Made by a program: the position numbers and the translations under genes
Part shown: piece by piece, positions 32,170-40,803 of the stretch
Layout: every line of letters starts with the position of its first letter
How positions within the stretch are numbered: position 1 is the first letter of the stretch
Notes under the pieces: model-generated
What the model was told of the DNA's origin: nothing
What the model saw: the letters and a program-made list of their open reading frames with translations, nothing else
Database searches by the model: none
Assembly: GCA_003151595.1 (NCBI GenBank)
Contig: PLXW01000067.1
Location: 1 to 48,942, forward strand
Direction: 5' to 3'
DNA: 48,942 bases
DNA from: Myxococcales bacterium
GTDB taxonomy: Bacteria; Myxococcota; Polyangia; Polyangiales; Polyangiaceae

Positions 32170-32511
32170 ATGACAGCCAAGAAGACCGCAAAGCCCGTGA
32201 ACAAGACCGCGTTCGTCAAGCACCTGCCGAAGTCGATGCCCGCCAAGGAAGTCGTCGCCAAGGCGAAGGCTGCCGGCATCACGCTCACCGAGATGTACGT
32301 CTATTCGATTCGCAGCAAGTCGAAGGCGCGCAAGAGCACGGGTGAGCCGAAGCGTGGTCCGGGTCGTCCGCGCAAGGACGCGGGGGCAGTGACGACGTTC
32401 GCGAGCGTCGCGCACTCGGTCGGCGGCTTGGTCTCGGAGATCGAGCACATCGTCGAGCGCAAGGTGAACGCGATTCTCCACGCGCGTTTCGGCGCTCTCT
32501 TCGGCCGCTAG
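32170..32511 (+). CDS. Small basic AT-hook DNA-binding protein
   Basis: The protein has 113 residues from ATG 32170. Residues about 2-45 are Lys/Ala-rich with a helical pattern (KHLPKSMPAKEVVAKAKAAG). An AT-hook (PKRGPGRPRKDAG) lies near residues 60-72. The C-terminal helix region SVAHSVGGLVSEIEHIVERK may drive dimer formation. The combination points to a nucleoid-associated or histone-like protein binding the minor groove of A+T-rich DNA. Small AT-hook proteins are known in myxobacteria (for example the AT-hook part of CarD). It is transcribed alone between the GT4 gene (106 bases upstream) and the crotonase gene. Confidence 0.78.
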   Translation: MTAKKTAKPVNKTAFVKHLPKSMPAKEVVAKAKAAGITLTEMYVYSIRSKSKARKSTGEPKRGPGRPRKDAGAVTTFASVAHSVGGLVSEIEHIVERKVNAILHARFGALFGR

Positions 32512-32567
32512 GCGTCTCGCCACGACGGCGCTTGTCGGGTTGCCCGACTCGCACCTAGAGTCCGCGC

Positions 32568-33275
32568 ATGGTCGAAATCACCATGCGCGGCGCCGCGAAG
32601 AATGCGCTGGGTAGCGAGATGTTGGCGTGGCTCGTCGCGCAGCTCGAGGCTGCGAACGGTGAGCCGGTGCTCCTCGCCGGAACGCGTGACGCATTCTCCG
32701 CGGGGCTGAATCTGAAAGAGCTCGCGTCGCTCGATGCGGGCGGGATGGATCGTTACCTGCGCCTGCTGGAGCGGTGCATGTCGGCGTTCTACCTGTATCC
32801 GGCGCCGCTCGTGGCTTGCATCGAAGGGCACGCCATCGCCGGCGGGAGCGTGCTCGCGGCGGCCTGCGATCATCGCGTGGCGACGACGGACGCGCGCGTT
32901 CGACTGGGGTTGAACGAGGTCGCGCTGGGCGTGCGTTTTCCGCCGCGCGTCCTCCGCATCGTGCGCGAGCGGATACCGCGCAGCGCGCACGAGCGCGTGC
33001 TCCTCGGCGCCGAGCTGTTCGCGCCGAGCGACGCGCTCGCGCTCGGCCTGGTCGATGAGATCGCGGACGACGCGCAGGCGCTGGCGCGAACGCGACTGGC
33101 GACGTTCGCCGCGCATCCGCGTGACGCGTATGCCGCCACCAAGCGCGTCTTGCGCGGAGCGGTCGACGCCGATCTCGCGTCCGACGACGCGGAAGAGCAA
33201 TGGCTTCGCGACTCGGTGCCGGCGTGGACGTCGCCCGCAGTCAAAGAGCGGGTGCTCGCCGTCCTCAAGCGTTGA
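32568..33275 (+). CDS. Enoyl-CoA hydratase/isomerase (crotonase) family protein
   Basis: The protein has 235 residues. Crotonase features are the oxyanion-hole segments DAFSAGLNLKEL and CIEGHAIAGGSVLAAACDHR, and the third segment RLGLNEVALGVRFPPRVLR, where one Glu corresponds to a catalytic glutamate. It acts on a CoA thioester in the cytoplasm; hydration, isomerisation or another crotonase reaction cannot be distinguished. Its length is slightly shorter than the typical 255-260, mainly at the N-terminus. It is convergent with the M29 gene, 16 bases apart. Confidence 0.88.
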   Translation: MVEITMRGAAKNALGSEMLAWLVAQLEAANGEPVLLAGTRDAFSAGLNLKELASLDAGGMDRYLRLLERCMSAFYLYPAPLVACIEGHAIAGGSVLAAACDHRVATTDARVRLGLNEVALGVRFPPRVLRIVRERIPRSAHERVLLGAELFAPSDALALGLVDEIADDAQALARTRLATFAAHPRDAYAATKRVLRGAVDADLASDDAEEQWLRDSVPAWTSPAVKERVLAVLKR

Positions 33276-33291
33276 GAGCGCGCGCCGCGCT

Positions 33292-34326
33292 TCAGGCGAA
33301 GGCGAGTCGACCGCGATCGATCGTGAGCATCCCGTCGACCGTGATGCTGCTCCCGCTCTGACACGCGGCGAACGACGTACGCGCGCTCCAGCGCACGCCC
33401 GTCGCGCGCCCCGCGGGATCGCCGAGGAACAGGTGAAGCCCCGGCAGGTTCTGATCGACCGCGGCCTCGCCCGTCGGCGCGTCGACCCCTTCGTTCACAC
33501 CGATGGCCACGAGCCCCACGCGATCCGAGTTCGGTCCGAACGCCAGCATCTGCCGTATCTCGGCCTCGAGCTCCGGCGCGGTCGGCGCTTCCACCTTCGC
33601 CACGCGCCCGGCCTCGAGCGTGAAGAACACCGGCTTCGTCGCCAGCAGCCCCTCGCGCGCGCCGAAGTATTCGCCGAGCGAGGCGTTGGCGACGAAGGTC
33701 CCCTCCGCGCTCTGCGGCGACGCGTAGATGGCGCCCGCCGGGAAGTTCACCCACTTGCCGGGAGCCAGGTTCCCCAACCGCGGCACCCATCGCGGATCGG
33801 GTCCCATCGTCAGATGCAGATCGGTCCCCGCGTCGCTCGAGGCGTAGACGTGGCTCGCGAATTCGAGCCTGCGAAACAGCGCGCGTCCCCACGCGCCGAC
33901 GCGCTCGTAGTCGAGGCGCATCCCGGCGGCGAAGGCGCGCGGCGTGATCCCAGGCATGTGCGCGTGACGAACTCCGCACGCGCCGACGATGTGAAGGAGC
34001 TGCTCGCGCATCGACAGCTCGGGGTGCGGAGCGGTGGCGACGAAGGCGCTCGCCTGCGCGGCGAGCATCGCGCGTCGAATCATGTCGGGCAGGACCTTGT
34101 GCGGACGATCGCCGTTGTGACCTGTCGACACGCTCTTCAACTGATCGAGCCGCGCCAGCGTGACGATCGCGCCCAGCTTCGTCGCGCGTTCGGCGAGCGC
34201 TTCACCAACGGCCGCCGACTCGGCGTCGGCGACGACGACGAAGCGTTGTGCTTCACGCAGGCGGATGGCGCTGTGGAGCAGCACCTCCGACGCGTGCGCG
34301 AGCTCGGCGGGCGAGACGTCGGGCAT
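33292..34326 (-). CDS. M29-like leucyl aminopeptidase
   Basis: The protein has 344 residues. The M29 family uses two metals with Glu, His, Tyr and Asp ligands. Recognisable parts are PGKWVNFPAGAIYASPQSAE, GTFVANAS, ESAAVGEALAERATKLGA and GVNEGVDAPTGEAAVDQNLP followed by GLHLFLGDP. These strongly recall the M29 and NicX-like dioxygenase superfamily in its C-terminal half. The activity could therefore be aminopeptidase or a related metalloenzyme. The cytoplasmic protein lacks a signal peptide. It is divergent from a small membrane protein, with 158 bases between. Confidence 0.78.
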   Translation of the reverse strand: MPDVSPAELAHASEVLLHSAIRLREAQRFVVVADAESAAVGEALAERATKLGAIVTLARLDQLKSVSTGHNGDRPHKVLPDMIRRAMLAAQASAFVATAPHPELSMREQLLHIVGACGVRHAHMPGITPRAFAAGMRLDYERVGAWGRALFRRLEFASHVYASSDAGTDLHLTMGPDPRWVPRLGNLAPGKWVNFPAGAIYASPQSAEGTFVANASLGEYFGAREGLLATKPVFFTLEAGRVAKVEAPTAPELEAEIRQMLAFGPNSDRVGLVAIGVNEGVDAPTGEAAVDQNLPGLHLFLGDPAGRATGVRWSARTSFAACQSGSSITVDGMLTIDRGRLAFA

Positions 34327-34437
34327 CAGGTTCGTTAGATCCTAGCGCTCGAGACGCCGCGCGCGAGCAGCGTTCACGTCTCACGCGTTCGCTCTCGCCC
34401 TGTCACATGCCCCCTTCACCCATCCCCCGTCACCCCC

Positions 34438-34457
34438 CGTCACCCGTCGGGGTGACG
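34438..34457. promoter_or_regulatory. Perfect 8-bp-stem inverted repeat in a divergent region
   Basis: CGTCACCC-GTCG-GGGTGACG forms a perfect stem of 8 bases with a 4-base loop. It follows two further CCCGTCACCC-like copies just upstream. It lies 28 bases before the start of the small membrane protein and 112 from the M29 start, so an operator is as possible as a hairpin. Confidence 0.5.
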
Positions 34458-34484
34458 TGAGTTGCTTCGGACGCGCTTCGTGCG

Positions 34485-34850
34485 ATGTATGAGCGCGTGC
34501 GCAAAGTTGGCCATGACGACCGAACTGCGGCTCGATGGATGATCGTGCTCCCCGCTCTTCCTGCTTCGCTGGCGCCGTCGTCGTCTCCCTCGCTCCCGCC
34601 GTGGGCCTCTCATCTGGGGCAGCGGGTCGAGGAGTGCGCGCGTCCGTACATGCACGTCACGACCGTTTGGACCAAGCAGGCGCTCCACTGGGCGTCGTCG
34701 CACACCGGTTTGCCGATAGTCGTCATTGCAGTTCTGGCGAGCATCTTGGTACTGCGGGTGGTCCGGAGAACCTGGCTCGCGGTCTTCGAGGTGGCAGTCG
34801 CCTTCGCGCTCATCTTCGCGGCCACGCGGTTGGGGTGGATCCACTGGTGA
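34485..34850 (+). CDS. Small two-helix membrane protein of unknown function
   Basis: The protein has 121 residues from ATG 34485; ATG 34539 is another possible start. The N-terminal part is Pro/Ser/Ala-rich and may be periplasmic. Two membrane helices are clear (PIVVIAVLASILVLRVV and WLAVFEVAVAFALIFAAT) with a short charged loop RRTW between them. No motif links it to a family. It precedes the SDR reductase gene on the same strand by 33 bases, so both may share a transcript. Confidence 0.6.
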   Translation: MYERVRKVGHDDRTAARWMIVLPALPASLAPSSSPSLPPWASHLGQRVEECARPYMHVTTVWTKQALHWASSHTGLPIVVIAVLASILVLRVVRRTWLAVFEVAVAFALIFAATRLGWIHW

Positions 34851-34883
34851 CGACGCGCGGGCCCTTGGAGTACACAGGGGCCC

Positions 34884-35669
34884 ATGAAGCTCGAAACACT
34901 CAAAATCGTCGTCTCCGGCGCGGCCGGGGGCATGGGTCGTCACTTCGCACTTCGCCTCGCGGAAGCGGGGGCGCAGGTCGCGATTGGTGACGTGAACGAA
35001 GACGGACTCAAAGAGACCGTCGCGCAGGCCAAGGGTCCGGGGAAGGTCCACGCGCGAAAGCTGAACGTGGCCGACGAAGCCGACGTGGCGTCGTTCGTCA
35101 TCTGGGCCGATCAGGCGATGGGCGGGCTCAATGGGCTCATCAACAACGCCGGCATCCTCCGCGACGGCCTCCTCGTGAAGAAGGACCGCGAGACGGGCGC
35201 CATCAAGACGCTCACCAAGGAGCAGTGGGACGCGGTCATCGCCGTGAACCTCACCGGCGCGACGCTCCTCGCGCGCGACTGCGTGAAGGCCATGGCCGAG
35301 AAGAACCAGGCAGTGCCGGCCGATGGCGGCTCGCGCGGCGTGGTCGTGAACATGTCGAGCATCGCGCGGCACGGCAACCGCGGGCAGTCGAACTACAGCG
35401 CGGCCAAAGCGGCGCTCGCGGCGAACACGAAGACGTGGTCGCTCGAGTTCGCGCCGTTCGGCATTCGCGTGGGAGCCGTGGCTCCCGGAATGGTCGAGAC
35501 GCCGATGACCCAGGGCATGAACGCCAAGGCGCGCGAGGGGCTCATCAGCGCGATCCCGGTCGGCCGCGTCGGCGTGCCGGAAGACCTGTGGCTCGCGGTG
35601 AAGTTCGTCCTCGAGTGCGACTACTTCAACGGCCGCACGATCGACGTCGACGGCGGCCTGTCGATGTGA
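34884..35669 (+). CDS. Short-chain dehydrogenase/reductase (FabG-like)
   Basis: The protein has 261 residues. The Rossmann motif is VVSGAAGGMGRHFA (T/S-G-x3-G-x-G), with Asp near 37 in IGDVN favouring NAD, NNAG near 88, then Ser in NMSSIARHG, and the catalytic YSAAK. The C-terminal strand is GRTIDVDGGLSM. It oxidises or reduces a hydroxyl or keto group on a lipid or other substrate in the cytoplasm; 3-oxoacyl reduction is a guess. It is 12-13 residues longer than E. coli FabG because of an insert after DGLLVKKDRETGAIK. It is convergent with grxD, 4 bases apart. Confidence 0.9.
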   Translation: MKLETLKIVVSGAAGGMGRHFALRLAEAGAQVAIGDVNEDGLKETVAQAKGPGKVHARKLNVADEADVASFVIWADQAMGGLNGLINNAGILRDGLLVKKDRETGAIKTLTKEQWDAVIAVNLTGATLLARDCVKAMAEKNQAVPADGGSRGVVVNMSSIARHGNRGQSNYSAAKAALAANTKTWSLEFAPFGIRVGAVAPGMVETPMTQGMNAKAREGLISAIPVGRVGVPEDLWLAVKFVLECDYFNGRTIDVDGGLSM

Positions 35670-35673
35670 CGCC

Positions 35674-36021
35674 TCAGGAAGCGGGCTGCTTCGGCGCGGC
35701 CCGCTCCACACCTGCAGCGGCGAGCTCCTTCGCGAGCTCGCCGTTCTGGTGCATCTCGGTCACGATGTCGCAGCCGCCGAGGAACTTCCCGCCCACGTAG
35801 AGCTGCGGGATCGTCGGCCAGCTCGAGAAATCTTTGATCCCCTGACGGATCTCCGGGTCGGCGAGGACGTTCACCGTCTCGAACGGGACCCCTTCGCGCT
35901 TCAGCACCTCGACCAGCGCGTTCGAGAAGCCGCACTGCGGGAACGACTTGGTCCCCTTCATGAAGAGGACGATCTTGTTCTTTTCGACCAGCTCGCGGAT
36001 GCGCGTGTTCGCGTCACTCAT
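35674..36021 (-). CDS. grxD: Monothiol glutaredoxin (Grx4-like)
   Basis: The protein has 115 residues. CGFS is at residues 30-33 in [14 protein letters not shown], and [10 protein letters not shown] and [15 protein letters not shown] bind glutathione. Monothiol CGFS glutaredoxins carry [2Fe-2S] clusters and pair with BolA proteins in iron homeostasis and cluster delivery. The tail after KELAAAG ([11 protein letters not shown]) is a short extra extension. Its ATG overlaps the stop of bolA by 4 bases (ATGA), so both are translated from one message. Confidence 0.95.
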   Translation of the reverse strand: MSDANTRIRELVEKNKIVLFMKGTKSFPQCGFSNALVEVLKREGVPFETVNVLADPEIRQGIKDFSSWPTIPQLYVGGKFLGGCDIVTEMHQNGELAKELAAAGVERAAPKQPAS

Positions 36022-36314
36022 TTCGATTCTCCGTTCGTCGTTTTCGTCGTCGTCGCGCCCCACGCTTCGGGCGTCATCGTCTTGAGCGCGAGGGCGTGAA
36101 TCTCGCGGCCGACCACCTCGCCGAGCGCGCGATACACCAGCTGGTGCTGCGCGATCCGCGACGCCCCCGCAAACTGCGGCGCCACCACGAGCGCTTCGTA
36201 GTGGTCTTGCGTCCCCGTGAGGTCCGTCACCTCGACGTGGCTCCCGGGAAGCGCCGCCTGGATGCGCGCGCGCACCTCCTCTGGCGACAACACGGCAGCA
36301 GGCGCGGCGTTCAT
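36018..36314 (-). CDS. bolA: BolA-family protein
   Basis: The protein has 98 residues. The BolA fold is shown by [20 protein letters not shown], the loop [16 protein letters not shown] and the helix-turn [20 protein letters not shown], with the C-terminal KTMTPEAW. A conserved His in [13 protein letters not shown] can bind a shared [2Fe-2S] cluster with monothiol glutaredoxin. The immediate grxD downstream with a 4-base overlap supports the known BolA-Grx pair. It is preceded by 194 bases without a gene before the divergent gene at 36509. Confidence 0.95.
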   Translation of the reverse strand: MNAAPAAVLSPEEVRARIQAALPGSHVEVTDLTGTQDHYEALVVAPQFAGASRIAQHQLVYRALGEVVGREIHALALKTMTPEAWGATTTKTTNGESK

Positions 36315-36508
36315 GGCGCCGGAACCTTAGCCGCACGCCCGCTCGTCGGCCAGCGAGGGCGTGAGCCCCTTCCCCGAGTCACGCGCCGGGCCATGCGTCG
36401 CGTCATGCGCGAGAAAACCTTTGCCGGTCGTGCGGATCCACGTTGCACGAGCTCGCTCTTTGGCGCATTTGTCCCTGTGGACCGAAGTGACGGTAAGGTG
36501 ACGCGGGG

Positions 36509-38044
36509 ATGGCAGTTGCGGAGCTAGTGCGGGAGGAGAGTCTCCCGCTTCTCGAGGTGCTGGATGAAGCGTCGAACGTCGATGCTCTCGTCCGCCTCGA
36601 GGTCCACGATGCCTCGCGGCTCGAATGGAGCATCTCCATCCCGCTCCCGGAGGGGAGCGCGCTCACGTACGCCATCGACGTCGAGCTCGAGATCCCGGCG
36701 AACGCCTTCGCCCGGCACACGCCGTGGGATCAACTGCAGTCGTTCACGCGCCTCGATGGTCCCGCCCTCGCGCCGGAGTCGACGCATGGCGTGTCGATCG
36801 ACGGGCTGCGCCGGCGGGCCGTGGCCGTGGCGAACAAGCTGGCGCGGGCGAGCGACGCGTTCACGCGTCACTGCGTGCTGGCCGGCTCGCTCTTCGCGCC
36901 GGCGCCGCGCCGCGATCTGGCCGATGGGCTCCTCTTGTGGCTGGAGGCGGCCCGCCTGACCGTCGCCGAAGGGTCGCGCGGCGATCGATCGAGCATGGTC
37001 GACGACGAGGTCGGGATCGGGATTCAACGCGAGCGCGATCTGGTCGACGAGTACACGAGCGTGCGCTTCCTGGAGATGCTCGCCGCAGCGGAGCGCTCCC
37101 TGGCGACGCTGGCGGAGTCGAAGAGCCCCCACGTGACCGAGATGAAGGGGGCGATCGACGAAGCGGAGCAGCGCATCGCTTCGGCCCTGGGCGACGAGCT
37201 CACGCGCCGCGCGGCGCACGGCTGGATCTGCGCCGACGCCGATTCGCCCGAGGCGCTCGAGCAGTACCTCGATCGCGCGAGCCGCCTGAAGAAGCACTTC
37301 CAGGAGGTGCTGTTCCTCGAGCCGGAGACGTTCCACGTCGCCGAGCGGATTCACCACTGGGTGGCGGCGTTCGTGGCGCTCGTGGCCTCGACGTGGGCGT
37401 TCGCGTGGCAGATCTTCCTCACGAGCCGCGCGCCGACGACCGGGTCGCGCGTGGGATCGGGGATCATGCTCGTGGCCGTGATGGCCGGGCTCGTCTACGC
37501 CACGAAGGACCGCATCAAGGAGATGGGGCGGACGTGGATCTCCGGGAACGTGCACCGCTTCTACGCGCAGCGCGTGGCCCGCTACCGCGCTCCGGTGCGG
37601 AGGCTCAAGGGGCGTGACGTGATCGTCGCGGCGCGCGAGTCGTGCGATCAGCGCGTGACCTCGCACCCCGATCCGTTGAACCCGGAGAGCGGCGCGTGCG
37701 TGCCGGTGACGATGATCCGCTACGAGCATCGCGGTCAGGTGTTTCCGCAGGTGGAGCTCGCGCGGCAGGGCGTCCGGCGCATCAAGCACGTGTTCCGTTA
37801 CGACCTTTCGCCGCTTTTCGCGCGCCTCGACGACGCCGTGAAGCCGGTGCCGGTGCTCGACGCGGGAACCAACCGCGTGCGATTCGCCGCGGCGCCGCGC
37901 TGCTACCGCGTGCCGGTTTGCGTGCGGGTGAAGTGCGGCGGCGCGTGGAAGAGCGAGAAGGCGACGCTGGTGCTCTCGAAGCGCGGGCTCGATCGGCTGG
38001 AGCGCGAAGGCGACCACGCGACGAACTCGCTCGACCTGTTCTGA
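36509..38044 (+). CDS. Two-helix membrane protein of unknown function
   Basis: The protein has 511 residues from ATG 36509. An N-terminal soluble region of about 280 residues contains LEWSISIPLPEGSALTY and mainly helical stretches rich in Ala, Glu and Arg. Two membrane helices follow near residues 290-310 (FVALVASTWAFAWQIFL) and 322-340 (IMLVAVMAGLVYA), then a soluble C-terminal domain of about 170 residues starting with DRIKEMGRTW. Both soluble parts should be on the same side of the membrane, most likely the cytoplasm. No catalytic motif is recognised. No relationship to the neighbours can be seen. I do not recognise the family. Confidence 0.75.
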   Translation: MAVAELVREESLPLLEVLDEASNVDALVRLEVHDASRLEWSISIPLPEGSALTYAIDVELEIPANAFARHTPWDQLQSFTRLDGPALAPESTHGVSIDGLRRRAVAVANKLARASDAFTRHCVLAGSLFAPAPRRDLADGLLLWLEAARLTVAEGSRGDRSSMVDDEVGIGIQRERDLVDEYTSVRFLEMLAAAERSLATLAESKSPHVTEMKGAIDEAEQRIASALGDELTRRAAHGWICADADSPEALEQYLDRASRLKKHFQEVLFLEPETFHVAERIHHWVAAFVALVASTWAFAWQIFLTSRAPTTGSRVGSGIMLVAVMAGLVYATKDRIKEMGRTWISGNVHRFYAQRVARYRAPVRRLKGRDVIVAARESCDQRVTSHPDPLNPESGACVPVTMIRYEHRGQVFPQVELARQGVRRIKHVFRYDLSPLFARLDDAVKPVPVLDAGTNRVRFAAAPRCYRVPVCVRVKCGGAWKSEKATLVLSKRGLDRLEREGDHATNSLDLF

Positions 38045-38066
38045 GCCGGCGTGTAAAGCCCGCGGC

Positions 38067-39773
38067 ATGGACCGCGCGCGCGTTTGGCCGGCGTTCGACG
38101 ACGCGTGGGTGATCCACGAGGACGAGGATCTCATCGTCCTCGACAAGCCCGACGGCATCGCCTCGCAAGCGGCCGATCCGGAGAGGCCCGACGACGTGCT
38201 GGCGCGACTCCGCGAGGTGCGCGGGAAGGGGGCGTACTTCGGCGTGCACCAGCGGCTCGATCGCGACACGAGCGGCGTGCTGGTGCTCACGCGGAGGCGC
38301 GAGGCCAACGGCGCCATCGCCGCGCAGTTCGAGAAGCGCGCGGTGGAGAAGACGTACGTGGCGGCGGTCTCGGGCTGGCCGCGCGGGCGCGATCGCGCGG
38401 TGCTCCGCGATTTCCTGGCGCAAGGCGACGCGGGGCGGATGGAGGTCGCGTCATCGCGCACCAAGGACGCGCAAGAAGCCATCACGCGCGTGCGGGTGCT
38501 GGAGCGGGGAGGGGACCGGACGCTCCTCGAGCTTGTGCTCGAGACGGGGCGAACGCATCAGGCCCGCGTCCAGCTGGCGCACGCGCGCGCGCCGATCGCG
38601 GGTGACGCGCTGTACGGCGGCCCGCCGGCGCCGAGGCTGATGCTTCACGCGCGATCGCTGACTTTGGCGCACCCGTCGTCGCGAAAGCGCACGACGTGGG
38701 AAGCGCGCGTGCCGAGCGAGTTCGCCTCGTGGCTGAAGAGGGGGGATCTCGGCGAGGCGATCTACGACGACGAGGCGCTGCTCGGTCGCGCGATCGATCG
38801 CGCGGTCCGACGGCGGTACGCGCTGGGGCGCGCGTTCGAAGGGGAGCGCGCGACGACGTGCTTTCGACTCGTGAACGAAGGGGGCGACGCGCTGCCGAAG
38901 CTCGCGGTCGATCTGTACGGCGATCACCTGGTGGCGCAGCTCTATGGCGACGATGGGCCGTGGGCCGATCCGGCGCGGCGCGGGCGCGTGCTCGATCGTC
39001 TGTTGGCGATCGGCGTCGATGGCGTCTACTTGAAGGTGCGCCCCAAGCAGGCGAACACGCTGGTCGACACGCGGCGCGTCGACCTCGCGCCGAGCACGCC
39101 GGTTCGCGGTGTGGCCGCGGCCGATCCGTTGCTCGTGCATGAAGAGGGGGTGCCGCTCGTCGTGCGACTCGGCGACGGTCTGTCGACCGGGCTCTTCCTC
39201 GATCAACGCGCGAACCGGCGTCGCGTGCGCGAGATGTCGCGCGGGGCGAGCGTGGTGAATCTGTTCGCATACACCTGCGCGTTCAGCGCGGCGGCGGCGG
39301 CGGGGGGAGCGACGCGAACGATCAGCGTCGACGCCTCGGTCGCGGCGCTCGAACGCGGGCGAGAGAACCTTCGCGCCGGGGGGAAGCTCGACGATGCGGC
39401 CCACCGCTTCGTCGCCGAGGACGCCTTTGCCTGGCTCGCGACCGCGGCCAAGAAGAAGGAGAAGCACGATCTCGTGCTCCTCGATCCGCCGAGCTACTCG
39501 ACGACCAAGAAGCGACGCTTCGTCGCCGACAGCGATTACGCCGAGCTCGCGGCCGCGGCGCTGGCGATCGTGAAGCCGGGTGGGAAGCTCCTGGCGTGCG
39601 TGAACCATCGCGGGATCTCGCCGACGAAGTTCCGTCGCGCGATGTTCGACGCCGCACGCACCGCGCGCGTGGAGCTGGCCCAGGTGAAGGACCTCCCGAC
39701 GCCGAACGACTATCCCGTCGCGCCAGGGGAAACCTCCCACCTGAAGAGCGTGCTCGTGACCGTTCGGGGCTGA
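38067..39773 (+). CDS. RluA-type pseudouridine synthase fused to an RlmI-like rRNA methyltransferase
   Basis: The protein has 568 residues. Residues about 12-215 are a RluA-family pseudouridine synthase: VLDKPDGIAS, then HQRLDRDTSG at 61-70 with catalytic Asp65, TGRTHQARVQLAH and GDALYGG. Residues about 230-568 resemble RlmI, the 23S rRNA m5C methyltransferase: LPKLAVDLYGDHLVAQLYG, FLDQRANRRRV, VVNLFAYTCAFSAAAAAGG (SAM motif I) and VLLDPPSYSTTKK (motif IV). Both catalytic sets are intact, so a bifunctional RNA-modifying enzyme is likely, with nucleotide targets unknown. Only 22 bases separate it from the unknown membrane protein gene before it. The frame has no stop or shift between the two halves. 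Confidence 0.92.
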   Translation: MDRARVWPAFDDAWVIHEDEDLIVLDKPDGIASQAADPERPDDVLARLREVRGKGAYFGVHQRLDRDTSGVLVLTRRREANGAIAAQFEKRAVEKTYVAAVSGWPRGRDRAVLRDFLAQGDAGRMEVASSRTKDAQEAITRVRVLERGGDRTLLELVLETGRTHQARVQLAHARAPIAGDALYGGPPAPRLMLHARSLTLAHPSSRKRTTWEARVPSEFASWLKRGDLGEAIYDDEALLGRAIDRAVRRRYALGRAFEGERATTCFRLVNEGGDALPKLAVDLYGDHLVAQLYGDDGPWADPARRGRVLDRLLAIGVDGVYLKVRPKQANTLVDTRRVDLAPSTPVRGVAAADPLLVHEEGVPLVVRLGDGLSTGLFLDQRANRRRVREMSRGASVVNLFAYTCAFSAAAAAGGATRTISVDASVAALERGRENLRAGGKLDDAAHRFVAEDAFAWLATAAKKKEKHDLVLLDPPSYSTTKKRRFVADSDYAELAAAALAIVKPGGKLLACVNHRGISPTKFRRAMFDAARTARVELAQVKDLPTPNDYPVAPGETSHLKSVLVTVRG

Positions 39774-39863
39774 CGCCACTCGAAATAGGCCGCGCGAAGA
39801 AAGCAAACGAGGACCTGTAAGGCGCCGCTCGCCCGCCCGTTCTTCCAAACGAGGAGGGCGAAC

Positions 39864-40793
39864 ATGAAGCTCGTAGGTTGCCTGGTCGGTGTCATCGCGT
39901 TGGGCCTGGTGTCGGGGTGCACGAGCGGCGAGGCGCTGCGCGGAGCGGCGGCACCGCCGGAGCCCGCGGCGCAAAGGTCGTCGGGTTGGAACGCTCCGGC
40001 CGAGTCGTATCAAGCGCCTGAGCCGTCTTCTCCCTCGGCGTATCCTCCGGCGGCCGGCGCCACGGCGGACATGTCGAAGAGCGCGGAGCCGTCGAGCACG
40101 CCGCGCGACCGAGCCGAGCGCGCACCGTCGGAGCGCCCGGGCCTCGGAACCGAGTGGGGCGAGACCCGGACGTCGCACGTGCACGACGTCGAGTTCGTCC
40201 GCGCCAGCGAGTCGCCGTACGCCGCCGCGTCGCTTCGCTATGACGATCGCGCGGGGGTCAACGCGCTGGCGTCGCGTCAGCATCACGAATGGGTGGCGTC
40301 GCGCAACGCGCGTGAAGTGACGACGGCGCGCGGGGCCATCGACGTGAGCCTCCGCGACGACCATGGATCGGCCATGGAGATGTGGCGCGTGGGGAGCCAG
40401 TCGTACGTCGTCGGGCACGCAGGCGAGCGGTACGCGATCGTGCTCCACAACCGGACCGGGCATCGCTTCGAGGTCGTCACCACTGTCGACGGGCTCGACG
40501 TGATCGACGGCAAGCCGGGATCGACCGGAAAGCGCGGCTACTTGATCGGCCCGTACGCCACGTTCGCGATCGAAGGGTTCCGTCAGAGCGAGGACGCGGT
40601 GGCGGCGTTCCGGTTCGGTCGCGTGGCCGACTCGTATGCGGCGCAGACCGGGAGCGCGCGCGACGTCGGCGTCATCGGCGCGGCGGTCTTTGCCGAGAGC
40701 GGTGACAGCTTCGGCGACGAGGAAGAAGCGCGCGAGCGCGACACGGCGACGCCGTTCCCGGGCGACACGCGCTATGCGCAGCCGCCGCGCTGA
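39864..40793 (+). CDS. Lipoprotein of unknown function
   Basis: The protein has 309 residues with ATG at 39864 and GAGGAGG 6 bases upstream. The signal peptide ends in the lipobox VSGC (Cys19). A disordered Pro/Ser-rich linker follows to about residue 110. The C-terminal part has a folded domain near 180-270 (RYAIVLHNRTGHRFEVVTTV and GYLIGPYATFAIEGFRQSED), which I recall as a domain of uncharacterised proteobacterial lipoproteins. It should be anchored to a membrane and face the periplasm or cell surface. It ends 10 bases before the convergent permease gene. Confidence 0.78.
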   Translation: MKLVGCLVGVIALGLVSGCTSGEALRGAAAPPEPAAQRSSGWNAPAESYQAPEPSSPSAYPPAAGATADMSKSAEPSSTPRDRAERAPSERPGLGTEWGETRTSHVHDVEFVRASESPYAAASLRYDDRAGVNALASRQHHEWVASRNAREVTTARGAIDVSLRDDHGSAMEMWRVGSQSYVVGHAGERYAIVLHNRTGHRFEVVTTVDGLDVIDGKPGSTGKRGYLIGPYATFAIEGFRQSEDAVAAFRFGRVADSYAAQTGSARDVGVIGAAVFAESGDSFGDEEEARERDTATPFPGDTRYAQPPR

Positions 40794-40803
40794 GTCGATG
40801 CGA

